Below are positions 24,512 to 37,167 of a DNA stretch of 64,000 nucleotides, one piece after another. The notes under the pieces were generated by a model. The model was given only the letters and a program-made list of their open reading frames with translations, made no database searches and had not been told where the DNA came from. How positions within the stretch are numbered: the first letter of the stretch is position 1; every line of letters begins with the position of its first letter. The stretch spans positions 16,190-80,189 of the forward strand of contig ARYC01002499.1 in the NCBI GenBank assembly GCA_000711775.1, given 5' to 3'. Position numbers and translations under genes: made by a program. The DNA comes from Oxytricha trifallax (Eukaryota; Ciliophora; Spirotrichea; Sporadotrichida; Oxytrichidae).

Positions 24512-25323
24512 TGTTCTGACCGAGACCCCCCTACCCCCTCAGCCGAGACCCACTCTCCCCCTCAACCGAGACCCCTCCTCACTTTATAGTAATTTTTGAT
24601 AAACTTATTTTTTACTCAAAATAAATTTCTTGCCCTTCGGGCCGCTATTACCATTATAGATATAACTTGATATGTTTCACTCAGTTCGTCAACCTTTTTG
24701 AAAACAATCTCCAATAGGTAAATAATTAAAATAACATTGCTTTTTACTTTTATTTAACTAAATATTAAGAATTAATATAATAATGTTCCCAATAATTTTT
24801 CTTCTATTTATTTCTTTATAAATACTTTTAATATTATTTTTACTTTATTTTGTTAGTTACTAATAAAATCTTTTTTTAGTTTAGCTTAGATTTGGAAAAG
24901 TTCTATATAATTTCTTTTGTTTTTGATTACAATTTAAATACATTAATGAAGAAAAAAAGATTTTATTAGTAACTAACAAAATAAAGTAAAAATAATATTA
25001 AAAGTATTTATAAAGAAATAAATAGAAGAAAAATTATTGGGAAAATTATTATATTAATTCTTAATATTTAGTTAAATAAAAGTAAAAAGCAATGTTATTT
25101 TAATTATTCACCTATTGGTGATTGTTTTCAAAAAGGTTGACGAACTTAGTGAAACATATCAAGTTATATTTATAATGGTAATAGCGGCTCGCAGGTCAAG
25201 AAATTTATTTTGAGTAAAAAATAAGTTTATCAAAAATTACTATAAAGTGAGGGGGGGTCTCGGTTTAGGGGGAAAGGGGGGCTCTCTGTTGAGTAGTGGA
25301 GGGGGGGGGTCTCGGTCAGAACA
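24512..25323. mobile_element. Fold-back element, TGTTCTGAC family (copy 2)
   Basis: 812 bp, nearly a full palindrome, starting TGTTCTGACCGAGACC and ending GGTCTCGGTCAGAACA, with C-rich and G-rich terminal zones. A perfect 6-bp duplication ATTAAT flanks it (24,506-24,511 and 25,324-25,329). Termini and duplication size match the copy at 13,817, while the interior differs. It is inserted in the non-coding middle of the 7.4-kb element. Confidence 0.85.
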
Positions 25324-25329
25324 ATTAAT

Positions 25330-26157
25330 AATTTCTCATTTATTCATTTCGTTTGATTATCAAAGCATAATATCTTTTGTTTGCTTGTAAAATATTATTT
25401 TTACTCAATTATAATTAGATACTATTTAATAATGATTTTTTATCAGAAAAAGACAATCAAAACCTGTGATGCTAATTGCTTAAGTAATTTTTTCATTGTT
25501 AATTAAATTATTTAAAGATTACATTTATAAATTAAAACCTATGAATAAACGCTTTATTTTACATAAGCAATTTTAATGGAGTTGCACAAAGAAAAAATTT
25601 TAATCTAATTTATTGGATCTCCTATCATCTTAATTTAATATATGATATAATTATTTAAGCAAGAAATAACATTGCTCTCTTTTTTATGTATTTAATTTGA
25701 GGTCATTCTTTGATTTTAAGGAGTAAATAAATAAAAACAATCCTAATACTCTCATGAAATTTGTAATGATATCAATCAAACTAAAATAAAATTTTATATG
25801 AATAGATTTGTTGATAATTACAATGTACTTTATTCTATAATCAAAGGTTCATTGGAGCATTTCATCAACTAAAACTAAACATCTGAACAGAATTCTTTAT
25901 CATAAATTTTACAGTGTTGTTTATAGATCAATAATAGATTAGAAATTCATTAAATAATTAAAAAATATGTTCTATATATTAAATTAGATTAATCTCTTGA
26001 AATTCGATAAAAATTTTATTTGTTGACAACTTATTCTGAATTCATATTGATTCAAGGAAATATAAAATAACGAATATAAAATATTTGCTTAGGCATTTCT
26101 CTTTCATCAAAATTAAGTTATCACAAAATTAATTATAAATAATATTATTAAATTAGA
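25330..26157. other. A/T-rich interior of the 7.4-kb element
   Basis: From the nested fold-back to the opening of the right-hand reading frame. No supportable gene. Confidence 0.5.
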
Positions 26158-26289
26158 AAGAAACTTGTTCTGAGGTCGGAATGTAACGAATCCTCCCCAA
26201 GTCTATCTAGAACTCTCCCCAATCTAGTCCATAAGGACAAGTAAAGGGAACGCTGCTGGGAAACTGGCAACGAATCTTCTGATGAACAC

Positions 26290-27621
26290 ATGATCATAGA
26301 AGACAGTCAACACGTTCTTAAATACGGCAAAGACCACAAAGGACCCAATATGGAATCCTCCTAGGACATGGATGATAGGTACTACTAGATACTAAACAAG
26401 TAAAATACCCACAACCTAGACCGAACCCTCGAACTAAGTTAGAAGATAACTTAACCATAACTCAACAAGTTCAGCTACAACCAGATCCTAATCAATGATG
26501 AATAATTCTAAAATCATCAAACGGATTTCTACTCTTTAGCTCAAAACTTCATAGCCAGAACCACGAGAAAACTCAACCTCAACTCAACCCCAGAAGACGA
26601 CTGGACCTCTGATGAAGAAGAGGAAGAGGATGAGGAAGAAGCGTACTTAGCCTTCGAGAGAGAACAACTGTACTACAAAATGAGATACTATAGAGATCTC
26701 AAACTATCTCAGAAGAAAAGGAAAAAAGCTTTCAAATCCAACACCCAGAAACCCCTATACCAAAACCCCATAGTGGACAACATGGAAAAGAACACTGCAC
26801 TCTCAAGTGCTTAAGCTAACATGGAACTTCACCCATAACTAACTAAAACTAAGCCAGAACTATCACCTAAGAACAAACCATAGTTCTTTAACTCCAATAA
26901 ATCCAACATAATCAACCATGAACCCACAAAACCTCAGAATATTCAGCCTAGCTAAGACCCTACAGTTCCATCTTATCTAACAAAGATATTAGAGGAATCA
27001 CTCCTGTTAACTTCCAAGATATGTGAAGAATCACCCAAACAAAAAGACTAGGGAGTACCACAGGTACTAAATGCCCTAACCCAATCAGAGGTACTAAATA
27101 GGGAAGAGGACATCAGAAATTCCAACAGAACAGAAACTGCTCAGAATCTGATCAAAGATTCAATAGAAGATATAAGTCTTATCCACATACTTATGTATTA
27201 AGGAATTAAACCTGACATCCTGTTGGAAACAAACAAAGTCAAATAAGTCCTAATGGAAAGTAATATGTTTCAGACAATGAAACAAGACATAAGATTCAAA
27301 CTACTATAAAGACTCATTGACTCAAAAGATAATAACTCTGACCCAAAATTAGAAAAGTGGGAGATCTAAATACTAAACTAACTTAGCTCCATCTACTAGG
27401 GAGAGTTAATTCTTAAAAGCTTTTAAGTTAGAGTGCTTCTCACCAACGACAAAAAACAAAGTTCACAAGAAAAATTCAATGTTGGTATATCTCTTCCAAA
27501 ATTTAAACAGCCTACCTTTCAGACAAAGAAAAGACAAAGAAAGGAGAATAAGAAGAAGAAGAAGAAGAAGATATGGCTTCAGAAGATGACAGAGAAGTAA
27601 AGACTTAAGAATTTTTAGTGA
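26290..27621 (+). CDS. Unknown ~443-aa charged protein of the 7.4-kb element
   Basis: Uninterrupted frame (TAA/TAG as Gln) from ATG 26,290 to TGA 27,619-27,621, 443 residues. The same frame stays open upstream to about 26,160 with convincing codons, so the true start may be earlier or behind an intron. Around residues 103-118 is a run of Asp/Glu (TSDEEEEEDEEEAYL), then a Lys/Arg stretch (KKRKKAFKS), a Pro/Asn/Gln-rich middle, and a C-terminal Lys run followed by IWLQKMTEKQR. The charge pattern suggests a nucleic-acid or chromatin-associated protein, but no catalytic motif is visible. The stop lies close to the right inverted terminal block. Confidence 0.75.
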
Positions 27622-27740
27622 ATTAGTTAATGCCCATATTAACTAACACTTGAACTTATAAAAGGGCTTGACCCTTACATATATTAAACATATTTAAGAT
27701 CGGGGGTCCCCAGAGACTTCAATGTGATCATATTATTCTT

Positions 27741-28867
27741 ATTATTGTAGAAATACATTTGAATTTGGAAAATTAATTAAAATTAAATTTATTATAAATC
27801 AAAATCTTGGCAGTTAAAGTTGGCCAATTTGAACGATCTTGGGCTCATTCGATTGAGAATTCAAAATTAGCTGAACTTTATTATTGGCGGTACTATTTTA
27901 TCGCATCCCTGAAGCGAGATAACTCGACTTTAATGTTGGGGTACAATTTAAGGGGGGGGGGTCTAAGTCGGTGGCAGAAATTTTTCGAAAACCTAAGTCG
28001 GTGGCAACATTAATTTTTCAAAATTCACCAAAATCCTAAGTCGGTGGCATGATAAAAATTTTTTCTTTTACCAATTGGGAATTAATAAGTACCTCAATAT
28101 GCATGAAAATTTTATCACAGAAAGTTAATCAATCTCCACCATAACCACTTAGACATTTGACGGACACAGTTTAACATATAAAATAAATTAGAATTCATAA
28201 TAATTTGTATCCCTTATCAAATAAATTTAAATAAAAATATAACTATATAAATATCAATGAAATATTATCACATTAAAAAATAATGATATTTTGAAAAAAT
28301 TAAAATCGAGGTATGTTATACACTAATTGTCAATGTGATAATATTTCATTGATATTTATATAGTTATATTTTTATTTAAATTTATTTGATAAGGGATACA
28401 AATTATTATGAATTCTAATTTATTTTATATGTTAAACTGTGTCCGTCAAATGTCTAAGTGGTTATGGTGGAGATTGATTAACTTTCTGTGATAAAATTTT
28501 CATGCATATTGAGGTACTTATTAATTCCCAATTGGTAAAAGAAAAAATTTTTATCATGCCACCGACTTAGGATTTTGGTGAATTTTGAAAAATTAATGTT
28601 GCCACCGACTTAGGTTTTCGAAAAATTTCTGCCACCGACTAGAGACCCACCCCCCTTAAATTATACCCTCACATTAAAGTCAAGTTATCTCGCTCCAGGG
28701 ATGCGATAAAATAGTACCGCCAATAGTAAAGTCCAGCTAATTTTGAATTCTCTATCGAATGAGCCCAAGATCGTTTAAATTGGCCAACTTTAACTGCCAC
28801 GATTTTGATTTATAATAAATTTAATTTTAATTAATTTTCCAAATTCAAATGTATTTCTACAATATTA
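27741..28867. mobile_element. Fold-back element, family A (copy 3), split by family B
   Basis: The arms are about 27,741-27,951 and 28,656-28,867. They share GAAATACATTTGAATTTGG at the outer end and AGCTGAACTTTATTATTGGC plus GGTACTATTTTATCGCATCC further in, the family A core. The centre is filled by a complete family B element (27,952-28,655). The left end lies only about 12 bp from the terminus of the 7.4-kb element, in the same ATT-rich tract. Confidence 0.75.
27952..28655. mobile_element. Fold-back element, family B (copy 1)
   Basis: Palindrome of 704 bp starting with a G-run and TCTAAGTCGGTGGCAG. The motif AAGTCGGTGGCA occurs three times at the start of the left arm and in complement at the end of the right arm. 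The inner arm contains GTGTCCGTCAAATGTCTAAG. It sits exactly in the loop of the family A element, with TTAA on both sides. A closely similar copy lies at 36,459-37,159. Confidence 0.85.
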
Positions 28868-30560
28868 TTATTATTATTATTAATTATAAATAATAATCAC
28901 GTATTTCATTTAAGATAATTCTAAGGATTATATTTTTTTTATAAAAAAATGAAAAATAATTTATATTAAATTTTCTAATATTACAAATCTATTAAGATAG
29001 TAAATAATTTTTATTATTTAGAGATAAGTATAATTATATAATTCAATATTTGTAATTAAATCTAAAATTTTATTTTAAATTATTTATATAATAAATTTAA
29101 ATAAAATATAAATAATTAAATGGTTTTAATTTTCAAGGTGATCGAGAAACGACATTAAGATAAGAAGATATCATATTTAATTGATATCTAGAAAAATAAA
29201 TTAAAATGATTTATAAAGAAAGAATAATTAAATTAAAGAATGCGATGAATAATAAATGGGCAAGACATTTACACAGTTCCTCAAGGTATACATGTGCTTA
29301 CCAAAAATATAATAATTTAAATATTATCTAATTTTTTAGTTTAAAATGTTTAATGAAATTAATTAAATTCTAATTTTTAAAATTAATGAAAATGATTATA
29401 TATTAAAAACTTTCATTATAATTAATAATACTTTCTTATTTTAAAGATATACTATTATATTTATTTTTTATTTTGTGAATATATTAATTATAAATTCTAT
29501 AAAAAATCTTTTTTATTTGCTATATTATTTAACAGTTAATAGGATTAATATAATTAAAATTCAAGATTAAAGATCATATTTAAATAATATTGTCTAAAAT
29601 TTATTATTATTGCCAAATTTATTTATTGATTCCCAGAGTTCACTTGTAATCAGGATTAAATATTGCAAAAATTTGCTTGTAAATGGTATGATGATGAGTG
29701 ATAATTGCTAGAGTTGGCTAGAATTTAAAAATCCTTACTGCATTTGTAAAATTATGCAAGTTTTATAAATTTTTCTAGTTTGTCAGATACCTGACTGTAT
29801 AATTCTAGGGTGGAAATCAGGAGTTTGGCTTCAGCATTATATGTCTTAATATTCATTTTATACAGCTATCAAATAATCATTATCTAATACATATTTTTCA
29901 AAATTAACTAAAATTATCAAAATAAAATTGAATTGTATAAAATCTATAAATAAAAAGGAATGCAAATTTCAAATAAAAAAGGAAATCTAATTATTTTTTA
30001 TAAGAATCAAGCTTTTTGATTTGCAAATTTTTAAATTTATTTTTTATCTTTCAATTAAAGTCGCACTCTTAAATTAAAATTTCAGATTTGATATTTGAAA
30101 ATAAGTAATTCAAGATATTATATTTTAATAAAGATGATTAATTATCCTAAAAATTTATACTTTTTTCCTCTCATTTTTTGTAAAAGTGTTACATACTGTA
30201 AAGGGTAATTATATATATTTAAATAAATAATTAAATTTCATGATTACTTAAAATATAATGATATGATCACAAGAGGAATCATAAACTGTAATTTTTATTA
30301 TAAAATAAAAAAATATATTTATTAATTTAATGTTGAGGAATACTAAATATAAAAATAATCATATTTGATTTTCTGATTTGAATATAAGTAATTTAAAGTT
30401 TGCTAATAATGATAAAAATATAATTTTTCATAATTAAATGCAAATATTATTTGATTATAAATTATCATTTATTTAATTTTTTATAATTTATTTTATGAAT
30501 TATTTCAATCAATATTAAAATGAATATGGTAATAAAAGAGGAATTAAGCACATAGTTTTA
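28868..30560. other. A/T-rich spacer
   Basis: No supportable gene. A slightly more balanced patch at about 29,620-29,860 might be a small germline segment, but no frame stands out. Confidence 0.45.
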
Positions 30561-31370
30561 AGGTAAAGATAGTGAATTATCAATGAAAATTTAAATTAAA
30601 TAAAACATTAAATATATTTAAGACTGAGCTTAGCCTCTTAATTTAGCTTAAAATCTTCATCTTCCTCATCATTATCTTCTTATTCAACTTTTCTCCCTTT
30701 TTATGTATTTATGCAAGATATTCCACACTCATTCTTACTGTCAATAGCTTGAACTTTTGCTGTTTTTTGTGTGTTTTTGCTGTAAACTTGGCCACTTCTC
30801 GATTTTAGACTGCTATATCAGAGATGCTGCCTAGAACCTGAACTCCATTTTATTCACAAGAAATTTAATAAAATTAGAGATGTTTAATAAATTAAAATTA
30901 ACAAATTAAAACTTTTGAAGTTTTAATGATCAGAGATTAAACTTGATACTAATAGATTTAATTTAATAAGAATTCTTAATTGGGATGTCTTAATTAATTT
31001 TAGGCATGTTTTTATTAATTAAGACTGAGTTAATTTTAATTTATTAAACATCTCTAATTTCATTAAATTTCTGTGAATAAAATGGAGTTCAGGTTCTAGG
31101 CAGCATCTCTGATATAGCAGTCTAAAATCGAGAAGTGGCCAAGTTTACAGCAAAAACACACAAAAAACAGCAAAAGTTCAAGCTATTGACAGTAAGAATG
31201 AGTGTGGAATATCTTGCATAAATACATAAAAAGGGAGAAAAGTTGAATAAGAAGATAATGATGAGGAAGATGAAGATTTTAAGCTAAATTAAGAGGCTAA
31301 GCTCAGTCTTAAATATATTTAATGTTTTATTTAATTTAAATTTTCATTGATAATTCACTATCTTTACCTT
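30561..31370. mobile_element. Long perfect palindrome with mirrored short frames
   Basis: 30,561-30,902 and 31,029-31,370 are reverse complements of 342 bp each, essentially without mismatches by eye, around a 126-bp loop. Each arm includes the same less A/T-rich stretch (AATGGAGTTCAGGTTCTAGG...), read outward from the loop as a short frame of about 36 codons starting MEFRFQAASLIQQSKIEKW. The near-identity of the arms implies recent origin or ongoing gene conversion. It shares no ends with the other fold-back families here. Confidence 0.8.
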
Positions 31371-32011
31371 ATTTTAATTTGTATCCAATATTTTGAGAGG
31401 GAAGTTTCCTGTCTCATGCATATAATAAATAATTTTTATATATTCTCAAATTTCTTTCATCAATTATGATTGAATCATAATTATAATCTAGTATATTTTA
31501 TTACAATAGTTATTTTTCATGAATTTATAAAAGTAAAATTTTTATTAATCAAAATAATTAACGAAACACAATTACACTTTATAATTAAAGAATGTAAAAT
31601 TATAAACGTTGAAATACATGAAATATTTATTCATATAAGATTAAGGTATTATTCGAATTTTAATGTTGTGTTGGGAGCTGGAAACTTCCTCTTCAAGATT
31701 TTTTATTTATATTTTTTTATTTTTAATTAGAAAAACTTTAGCTAAGGAGATTTGTATTTTAGGCTATTCAGTAAAATTCGAGAAAAGTTTTTAGGAATAT
31801 ATAAAAATTTTTGTAAGTTATATTTTAGAAGATCGTTTAAAACTTCAATATTATGTTGAAATAATAGAAGATATTTTATACGAATATAGGACTGTATGTC
31901 AATATCATCTTTAAATAAAATTTATTTATTTTTTATATTTAAATTTTTAAAATAACATATAATTTAATAATATTGATGACACAGAATCTTCTAGGAATTT
32001 TGATCTCTACT
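31371..32011. other. A/T-rich spacer
   Basis: No supportable gene. Open frames here contain almost only A/T-type codons and look like chance. Confidence 0.5.
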
Positions 32012-32157
32012 TCAAAGTACAGTATTGCCAAAATAGTGGCAGTTAGATATTTTCTGGTCACTTCTTACAAATCTTTTGGGGTTTGGGTTTAGGTTTAGGG
32101 CAGTAGTAGTTGTCGATGTAGTTGATGTAGTGGTAGGTGTTGAAGTTTGAAAAATAT
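32012..32157 (-). CDS. Candidate Thr-rich coding island
   Basis: A minus-strand frame ending at TGA 32,012-32,014 begins with a Thr/Ser run (TPTTTSTTSTTTT) and continues ALNLNPNPKRFVRSDQK. It stands out from A/T-rich flanks. The codons for the NLNPNPK part produce the telomere-like string GGGTTTGGGTTTAGG on the plus strand, which I interpret as coding coincidence. No start codon is visible; it may be one germline segment. Confidence 0.2.
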
Positions 32158-34324
32158 AGAAAAATTTTAAACCATTCATAATCAAGAAAGTTGACTTTAA
32201 ATTCCTGATGTCTAAAATTCGTAATTTTTCAGATAACTTACTCCATATTTAGAGTAATATAAACCAATTTCTAATTAAAAATTAATATTCAAATCTAATA
32301 TTGGAATAATAATTATTTGAAATAATTTAAAGAATTATTTCAAAATAGATTTCAAGGGAAATATTCCTTTACTTGTGTAAATATGTCTTATTTTAGAGAA
32401 ATAATTTATAATTTAAATTTTAAAATTTAAAAGTGTTTCCAAGATTTAAAATTGCTTAAGTCATGGGAGAGCCTATTCAAACAAACCCAAAAGTAATAAT
32501 ATCCTTAATAAACAATAAATTTATTTATTCTAAGAAACTAAATCAAATTTATATAAATATTTTCTTTATAATTATAATTGTTTCATAACATAGCACAAGT
32601 TTTTTTCAAGCAAGGAATAACAATAAATCTATAATTAAAATTAGAGTAAGATAAGAATTATAAATTTTATTCATTTAATTGGATAATTTTAGGGATTATT
32701 TTTTTAAATATTAATTTATTAATTTTATTTCCTTTTTTTATTTGTTTATCAAAATAGTAAGACACTTTAATAATTTAAAATGCTAGTTCCTTATCTTATT
32801 ACGGTTTTTTGAATAAATATTGAATAAAATAATAAGTTTTTTTAATATTTTATTAATACACTTAAAATATTCCCATTTAATTAAAATATCTGGCAATTAT
32901 AAATAAGTATTGCCTTTAACTGAAAAAAAGCATTCTAAACCTCGTTGATTTAGATTAATTTTCTTGTTATCTTACTCGTGCTATTTTGTTTAATCCTATA
33001 GTATTATATTTAATTAAATTTTTATTATATACCCGTTTTTATGATGGTTTTTTAATCCATTTTTATGATTAATTTGATCATATAAAGTAATATTTTAATA
33101 TTATTTATAAATAATTTCATTTCATATAAGTTCATGTAGTATAAGAAAGAGGGGAAAAAATAGAGTAGTAAAATATTCTATGTTTATCAATAAAATAAAT
33201 ATTTAATAATTATTAGTTGCCATATTTCTTTATTTGAAAATTATATAAAAATTAAATTTATATAAACAAGTTCTCCAAGTTTTATGACTAGTAAAATTAT
33301 TATAAATTTTAAATTTATTATATTTATTATGAATTAAATAAATATTATAATTGTTTTTATAATTAATATATTCAAATTTTGATAATCTATTAAGATTAAT
33401 CTATTGGATTGTAGTTCCAGTATTATCAATTTTATAATAAATATAAAACTATACTAAATATCAAATTTCTATATTATTATATTTAATTAAGTATTTTTGA
33501 AATTCAATGATAAAAATAAAAACTATATTGAAGTTAAGAAAATTATATAATTAATATATAAAAATTAAATATAAAAAATCTCATCATCTTTTTTTTGCTA
33601 ATTTTTTATCAAAACGAATTTTATGTATTGCAAATATTTTCCTTATCAAAATGAATTTTATAAAAAACATTTTCAGCTTGCCTAAAATCATTAATTTTTA
33701 ATTATTAGTGATAGTTTTATTTAGTAAATATTAACAAGAAACCCTTACTTGAAAGATGTTACCTAGAGGTAGATTATTATTTTTTATAACATTCAGGATA
33801 TTAAAAGCTCATAAAATTTTTTAATTGTTTTAGTAACAACGATTTAAAGATAATTGAGAAGGCGCTGTCACTTTATAATAATTTAATATAATAAGATAAT
33901 AATTAATATTAAAAAAAATGAATATATTTTAGGGTTAATTAACTCTATAAAACAAATTAATATAAACTATCACTTTAAAAATCTAAGTTATTTAATAATT
34001 ATAATAATTTACATATAAAATATTAAGCATTTTAAGAACATTACCTAAGCTATTAAATCATTTTTAAAAATAGTATATCTATCATGAAGTTTGAGAATTA
34101 AAGTTTTTTCTAATTAATTTAGAAATAATTTTGTAAGGTACTAACAACATAGCCTTTGTGAATTCAAAATTTATTAAAACTGAATATATTCAGAGTAATT
34201 ATTAATTTATAAATCGCCAACAAAATATGAATTTCTCTTTTAAACCACTTTTTTAAACATATTTTCCTAAATAAATATAAATCAAAATATCTGTTGCTTA
34301 AGATTTTTATTGATATTACAATTA
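32158..34324. other. A/T-rich germline filler
   Basis: No supportable gene or repeat on either strand. Confidence 0.5.
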
Positions 34325-35088
34325 GTAGATTTCATTATAAATTTAATTTTAATCACAAACTTAAATTTAATAAAATTAATTGATTTAATTAATCTCTTAA
34401 TACTTATACTAATCTAGACCTTATAAAATCTTCATTCTCTATCATTGTGATCATAACAAGACTTGCTTCTTATGACAAAAATAAATTAAGTAATCATCAT
34501 ATCCCTAACTCTGAACTTCTTATGTGTAAACATTTCCACAAAAACTGTACACATTTCGACATTTATTTCATTAGTGTATATTTGTGATTATTGTAGAAAC
34601 CTAAGCTTTTTATGTGAATAATCACAAATTTTAGATTATGGAATTCTAAAAATAACAATGAGATTTCCCAATGAGAAGTTAGAATTATAACTTAAAGAAA
34701 TAAGATTTTAAATATAATTATGATTTGAAATATAAAATTTTTCTAACTTCTCATTGTTATTTTTAGAATTCCATAATCTAAAATTTGTGATTATTCACAT
34801 AAAAAGCTTAGGTTTCTAAAATAATCACAAATATACACTAATGAAATAAATGTCGAAATGTGTACAGTTTTTGTGGAAATGTTTACACATAAGAAGTTCA
34901 GAGTTAGGGATATGATGATTACTTAATTTATTTTTGTCATAAGAAGCAAGTCTTGTTATGATCACAATGATAGAGAATGAAGATTTTATAAGGTCTAGAT
35001 TAGTATAAGTATTAAGAGATTAATTAAATCAATTAATTTTATTAAATTTAAGTTTGTGATTAAAATTAAATTTATAATGAAATCTACT
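34325..35088. mobile_element. Fold-back element with ~338-bp arms
   Basis: 34,325-34,662 pairs with 34,750-35,088 in reverse complement, nearly perfectly, around a loop of about 87 bp. Outer ends are AGTAGATTTCATTATAAATT and its complement. Inside the loop a second, shorter pairing (AATGAGAAGTTAGAA with its complement) overlaps the arm boundary, as if the centre had been rearranged. No coding capacity and no termini shared with the other families. Confidence 0.8.
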
Positions 35089-36458
35089 AAATCATTTTTA
35101 CATGATAATTATATGCTAGATGTACATTTATTAATTTAAAATTAATATGATGTAACATTTTAAAAAATCTATGCATACAACTATTGATCTTTAAAGTATA
35201 AATAATTTATTTGAAATATGATATTAATTTCATAAAAGTTTATTTCACATATATTGGAAATTTTAATTGATTTATATTTTTCTAAATTATTAATTAAATT
35301 TTTAGTTTTATAATTAAACCGTATTATTTTTAATTTTTATATAATCTAATAATTGCTATTTAATATATCAATATTTAAATTTGAGTTTTATTTAATAAAA
35401 TATAAATATATATTATAATTATTTTGATAATTATAATTATACTTGACTTTTAAGTATAAATGTCTATTACGATAATTTTGTTAAAATCACATATGCCTGA
35501 AGAAGACAATAGCAAAAAGATGGAATCTTTTAAAAAATATATACTTTTAAATAATAGTTTCTTATGATAATTATTAAATTTGAATAATTTATAAATCAAT
35601 CCTAAAACTGTAAAATTATAACTCTCTGGTTTAAATGGGAATTCAGAGGGGCTTCCTATATTATATCAATGAACAGGAGGGGAGACCATCAACCTTCCAA
35701 AACAGAAATGATCACTCAAGGATATTGAAAAATAAGATTTTAGATTATTCAATTTAATAAAATTCTTCTTAAACTTATAAATAAAATTTTTAATCTCAAT
35801 CTCAATTTTTTAATTTTTAAAGCTACACTCATTTTATAATTGATTTTTTTTCCTAAGTAAATAAAGGCAAAGAATGCTTTTATAAGTATCAATTTTCTAG
35901 AAACGAATATCAAAAGGAGAAGCTGGAGAAAGGGTATGATAACAAAATTTTAATTTACAAAAAGAATTTTCATTTATATTTGGAATATAATTCATTTTAT
36001 GGTGCTAAATTAAATATATATAATTCTTATATTAAAATTCAGAAAAATAATTATTATAAAAATAAATTATTGACTTTTTTATTTAATAAAATTAGGCTTA
36101 AACTTAATTTAAATAAATAATTTAATTTTAATAAGAGCGAGATCTATTACTGTTTATTATAATTATATGTTAAATGTATAATCTATTAATTAGATGACTA
36201 TTATAATTTCTTCATTTTAAAAAATAATTTGTTTCTTTTATTAATTAAATAAACGAATTTGCGAAGACATGTTCAATTCGTACAAAAAATATTTAAAAAA
36301 AATAATTTAAAATTGTTTATTAATTCAAAATAAATTATAAAAAATATTTAAAATAAATCATATAAATCTGGTGCTTGTTTTAGGTGATAGATGTTGCTTA
36401 TTTTAAATAAGTTTAGAATTACTATTAATACTAATAAGATAGATGAATAAAAAATTTT
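35089..36458. other. A/T-rich spacer
   Basis: No supportable gene. A more balanced patch at about 35,630-35,730 has no convincing frame. Confidence 0.45.
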
Positions 36459-37159
36459 GGGGGGGGGTCTAAGTCGGTGGCAGAAATTTTTCGAAAACCT
36501 AAGTCGGTGGCAACATTAATTTTTCAAAATTCACCAAAATCCTAAGTCGGTGGCATAATAAAATTTTTTTCTTTTTCCAATTGGGAATCAATAAGTACCT
36601 CAATATATATGAAATTTTATCACAGAAAGTTAATCAATCTCCATCATAACATCTTAGACATTTGACGGACACAGTTTAGCATATAAAATAAATTAGAATT
36701 CATAAATAATTTGTATCCCTTTATCAAATAATATTAAATAAAAATATAATTATATAAATATCAATGAAATATTATCACATTGACAATTAGTGTATAACAT
36801 ACTTCGATTATAATTTTTTCAAAATATCATTATTTTTCAATGTGATAATATTTCATTGATATTTATATAATTATATTTTTATTTAATATTATTTGATAAA
36901 GGGATACAAATTATTTATGAATTCTAATTTATTTTATATGCTAAACTGTGTCCGTCAAATGTCTAAGATGTTATGATGGAGATTGATTAACTTTCTGTGA
37001 TAAAATTTCATATATATTGAGGTACTTATTGATTCCCAATTGGAAAAAGAAAAAAATTTTATTATGCCACCGACTTAGGATTTTGGTGAATTTTGAAAAA
37101 TTAATGTTGCCACCGACTTAGGTTTTCGAAAAATTTCTGCCACCGACTTAGACCCCCCC
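36459..37159. mobile_element. Fold-back element, family B (copy 2)
   Basis: Palindrome of about 700 bp starting with a G-run and TCTAAGTCGGTGGCAG, and ending with the complement and a C-run. The arms carry the three AAGTCGGTGGCA motifs and CTGTGTCCGTCAAATG as in copy 1. It is flanked by AAAATTTT on both sides (36,451-36,458 and 37,160-37,167), possibly an 8-bp target duplication, though this sequence is itself palindromic and could belong to the termini. Confidence 0.85.
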
Positions 37160-37167
37160 AAAATTTT

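Larger units (their letters stand above)
20291..27729. mobile_element. 7.4-kb two-gene element with inverted termini, unclassified
   Basis: 20,291-20,323 (GATCACATTGAGGTCTCTGG...) is the reverse complement of 27,697-27,729 with one mismatch. A second paired block lies inside (AGGGTCTAGCCCTTTTA at about 20,345, complement at about 27,660), so the imperfect inverted repeat is about 75 bp. Each end is followed within about 40 bp by the stop codon of a large gene, one per strand, so the two genes point outward. About 4.3 kb of A/T-rich DNA lies between them and holds a nested fold-back element. Neither protein is recognised. Target duplications cannot be read because both flanks are ATT-rich repeats. 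Confidence 0.7.

Noticed and set aside
26158..26178. CTTGTTCTGAGGTCGG as a third TGTTCTGAC terminus
   Set aside because: The match breaks after TGTTCTGA, there is no C-run, and no partner end or duplication is found.
31470..31730. 86-codon plus-strand frame in the standard code
   Set aside because: Composed almost only of Ile, Phe, Leu, Lys and Asn codons as expected of A/T-rich filler; no motif and no composition change.
32073..32100. Telomere-like string (TTTTGGGGTTTGGGTTTAGG...)
   Set aside because: The repeat is irregular, not the G4T4 ciliate unit; on the minus strand it reads as Asn-Leu-Asn-Pro-Asn-Pro codons in a protein-like frame.
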